Shown here: positions 62,449-64,000 of the stretch, one piece after another | Layout: the number at the start of each line of letters is the position of its first letter | Position numbering within the stretch: position 1 is the first letter of the stretch | Source of the DNA: Desulfosporosinus lacus DSM 15449 | GTDB lineage: Bacteria > Bacillota > Desulfitobacteriia > Desulfitobacteriales > Desulfitobacteriaceae | Direction of reading: 5' to 3' | Length of the DNA: 64,000 nucleotides | Assembly: GCF_900129935.1 (NCBI RefSeq) | Contig: NZ_FQXJ01000008.1 | Span: forward strand, 172,869-236,868 | Program-made: the position numbers and the translations under genes | The notes under the pieces: model-generated | Seen by the model: only the letters and a program-made list of their open reading frames with translations | The model's database searches: none | Told to the model about the DNA's origin: nothing

Positions 62449-63255
62449 ATGTCTATAACAGATATGTTGAATAAACAGTTTCAATCAATTCATAAGGTTA
62501 TTTGGATCATTTTGCTGCCTCTAATAATCGATATTGGAGAACTTAATCTTTTTGAAAGGATTTTCAAGACGGAGTATCAGCCTTTATCAAAATTTGTATT
62601 TAAGTTAGGGTTTATTTCATCTCCACCTAGTATAAGATACACTTTGGAGGATTTTCCTTCTGTCTTCTTTCAGTATAATTCAAGCGGTTTTCGAGGTCTT
62701 ATAAATCAAATAAACCCGACTAATATTTTGCTCCTTTTGTCGTTTGTTCTTATCACAAGTTTTTTACACAGTGGTTATTTATCCGTTATAAGTCAAGCTG
62801 GACACAAAGGAGTAACATTCAAGGACTTTCTTCGTGATGGTAATCAATTATGGTTTAAGTTCTTTGTCCTAACCCTCTTAGGGATTATTCCTTCACTTGG
62901 GGTATTTATATCGGTAAATTTATTTTATTTAAATTTCATATTTATCATCCTTGTTTATGTCCAATACTCAATAGTAGTAGATAAAGTAAGCCTCAAGGAT
63001 AATTTTAAGCTCGGAATTAGTTTTTTGTTTGAAAACTTAGGATTAACAATCAAAATGGCCTTTGTTTTTGGCTTTTTGTTTTCCCTTATAGGTATAGTGA
63101 TTATTATTTTGGCCGGAATGGGTCAGAATGGCATTGTCGTTGGAGTAGTTCTTACTGCCTATTTTGGAGCAGTTATTAATAAAGCAGTATTAGAGATCTA
63201 TAGAGAGGTATCCCAAAAAAAGAGTGAGGAAATCAACTTTTCGAAGTATGCATAG
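62449..63255 (+). CDS. Hypothetical polytopic membrane protein
   Basis: This 268-residue protein has about six hydrophobic segments (near residues 17-32, 87-110, 137-160, 165-180, 200-225 and 230-247). The ATG follows AAAGGAG at a good distance. The overall form is like the DUF975/GpdP-N-type integral membrane families, but I cannot name it. It may work with the divergent anchored protein at 61128. Confidence 0.6.
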   Translation: MSITDMLNKQFQSIHKVIWIILLPLIIDIGELNLFERIFKTEYQPLSKFVFKLGFISSPPSIRYTLEDFPSVFFQYNSSGFRGLINQINPTNILLLLSFVLITSFLHSGYLSVISQAGHKGVTFKDFLRDGNQLWFKFFVLTLLGIIPSLGVFISVNLFYLNFIFIILVYVQYSIVVDKVSLKDNFKLGISFLFENLGLTIKMAFVFGFLFSLIGIVIIILAGMGQNGIVVGVVLTAYFGAVINKAVLEIYREVSQKKSEEINFSKYA

Positions 63256-63330
63256 CCTTTCGCAGGGTAAATCAAATCTAACTCATAATATGGACAAGAT
63301 ATGAGTGGATGTGCTTTGTGTGATAAGCTG

Positions 63331-63368
63331 AAACCTTCTACACTTGATGTGGAAGGTTTGATTTTTTC
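63331..63368 (+). terminator. Intrinsic terminator after the membrane protein gene
   Basis: AAACCTTCTACA (63331-63342) pairs with TGTGGAAGGTTT (63348-63359), a 12-bp stem with one G-U pair, followed by GATTTTTT. Confidence 0.85.
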
Positions 63369-63419
63369 TGATAAGCGTCTACACCTTTCTTTGTTCTTAG
63401 AATAAATACTCATATGAGA

Positions 63420-63445
63420 AAACGGGGAGTAGTAGCTCCCCGTTT
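63420..63445 (-). terminator. Intrinsic terminator of the truncated minus-strand gene
   Basis: AAACGGGGAG (63420-63429) and CTCCCCGTTT (63436-63445) form a perfect 10-bp stem. Read on the minus strand it is followed by a short T-stretch, 59 bp past the stop of the 63504 gene. Confidence 0.7.
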
Positions 63446-63503
63446 GCAACGATGCTCTCAATCCTCGAAATGAATAATAACAGAAGTAGAGAGGTGATCT
63501 GAA

Positions 63504-63662
63504 TTACCTCTTTCGTTTTGCCATAAGATTGCTTATAAAACCTTTTAGTCCGCCTTTTTTGGGTTCTTCCCATGCAGATTGTAAAGGCATTTGTCCTCTA
63601 TAATCTTGATTATATCCCTGGGGGGAATATCCTTGGGACGGATAACCTTGAGTTATAAACGC
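63504..63662 (-). pseudogene. 3' end of a GYxxQGY-repeat gene, cut by the IS element
   Basis: Reading leftward on the minus strand, the frame shows TQGYPSQGYSPQGYNQDYRG and then a conserved-looking end KKGGLKGFISNLMAKRKR before TAA (63506-63504). Tyr/Gly/Gln repeats followed by a short basic tail are typical of small Firmicute proteins. The coding sense is lost at about 63662, where the IS21-type end begins. The original start lies beyond the window, on the far side of the insertion, or is lost. Confidence 0.65.
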
Positions 63663-64000
63663 TAAAATAAAAGTGAGCCAAAAATAAGAGTAACGCCAGG
63701 AAAAAAGTGAGCCACTTCTTATAAAAAACCTGTATAGTTTAGATCAGTAAGAAGCTGACGTACAGGGGTGAAAGGGTGTCAATAGAAGTGGATGTTTATA
63801 AAAAGATACGCTATCTACATGAGCATGAAGGCAAGTCACAGAGGGATATAGCAAAATTGCTTGGGATATCTCGCAATACGGTTAAGAAATACTGTGAGGG
63901 ATCACTGGTCCCATGGGAACGGCAAGGAATAAGTGGTCGTCAGAGGTATGTGGTAACCGATGAGGTGATGGAATTCATTAAAACTTGCCTAGCCACTGAT
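63663..64000 (+). mobile_element. Left end of an IS21-family insertion sequence (partial)
   Basis: Two direct copies of AAAAGTGAGCCA (63669-63680 and 63703-63714) precede an IstA-like transposase start, which fits the multiple repeated terminal sites of IS21 elements. The element continues past the window edge, so the right end and the target duplication cannot be seen. The exact left border is within a few bases of 63663. Confidence 0.78.
63776..64000 (+). CDS. istA: IS21-family transposase IstA (N-terminal part)
   Basis: The GTG at 63776, behind GGGGTGAAAGG, opens a frame that stays open to the window edge (75 codons). It begins SIEVDVYKKIRYLHEHEGKS and contains the helix-turn-helix KSQRDIAKLLGISRNTVKKY, the DNA-binding start of IstA transposases. 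The DDE catalytic domain and IstB lie outside the window. Confidence 0.88.
   Translation, partial: MSIEVDVYKKIRYLHEHEGKSQRDIAKLLGISRNTVKKYCEGSLVPWERQGISGRQRYVVTDEVMEFIKTCLATD

Overview
The window looks like a chromosome segment of a strictly anaerobic, spore-former-type Firmicute of the Desulfosporosinus/Desulfitobacterium group. I infer this from gene content and sequence style: a complete anaerobic cobalamin pathway, a corrinoid methyltransferase set for methanol, a Flx-Hdr electron-bifurcation operon, AddAB recombination proteins, strong AGGAGG/GGGGTGA ribosome binding sites and moderately AT-rich DNA. No rRNA, tRNA or CRISPR array was seen.

Region 1 (about 1-19,600) is devoted to vitamin B12. 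Two cobalamin riboswitches (about 205-357 and 6016-6182) head two transcription units. The first carries an alpha-ribazole kinase/transporter pair (CblS/CblT), a fused EcfA-EcfA' ATPase, EcfT and CbiD. The second carries cbiET-L-F-G-H-J-X-C, then cbiP, cbiB, cbiA, cobO, a PduX-like threonine kinase and CobD. Together they cover cobalt chelation, corrin ring construction, amidation, adenosylation and the aminopropanol arm. CobU, CobS, CobC and CobT are not in the window.

Region 2 (about 19,600-27,180) uses the cofactor. It holds a methyl-tetrahydrofolate:corrinoid methyltransferase, a CobW-type GTPase on the other strand, MtaC, MtaB (methanol:corrinoid methyltransferase with its zinc ligands conserved), a PocR-AraC regulator and a second corrinoid protein. 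The set would move the methanol methyl group to tetrahydrofolate.

Region 3 (27,175-42,000) is housekeeping and envelope functions: two ECF sigma factors, each with a membrane partner gene, cardiolipin synthase, a YitT-family protein, a polysaccharide deacetylase, and addB-addA. Region 4 (42,277-49,885) is one operon for an HdrA-FlxD-FlxC-FlxB-FlxA-HdrCB complex, predicted to couple NAD(P)H oxidation to ferredoxin and a disulfide or similar acceptor.

Region 5 (50,000-64,000) is a mixed accessory region. Its most notable content is two short genes that ordinary ORF calling breaks at an in-frame TGA: 51427-51654 (+) and 54672-54992 (-). In both, the TGA is followed after exactly 20 nt by a hairpin with an apical AGGT loop, the layout of a bacterial SECIS element, so both are likely selenoproteins. 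The region also has an ATP-grasp protein, D-serine dehydratase, a small HNH-like protein, a decayed aldo/keto reductase fragment, and at the right edge an IS21-type element that has truncated a GYxxQGY-repeat gene.
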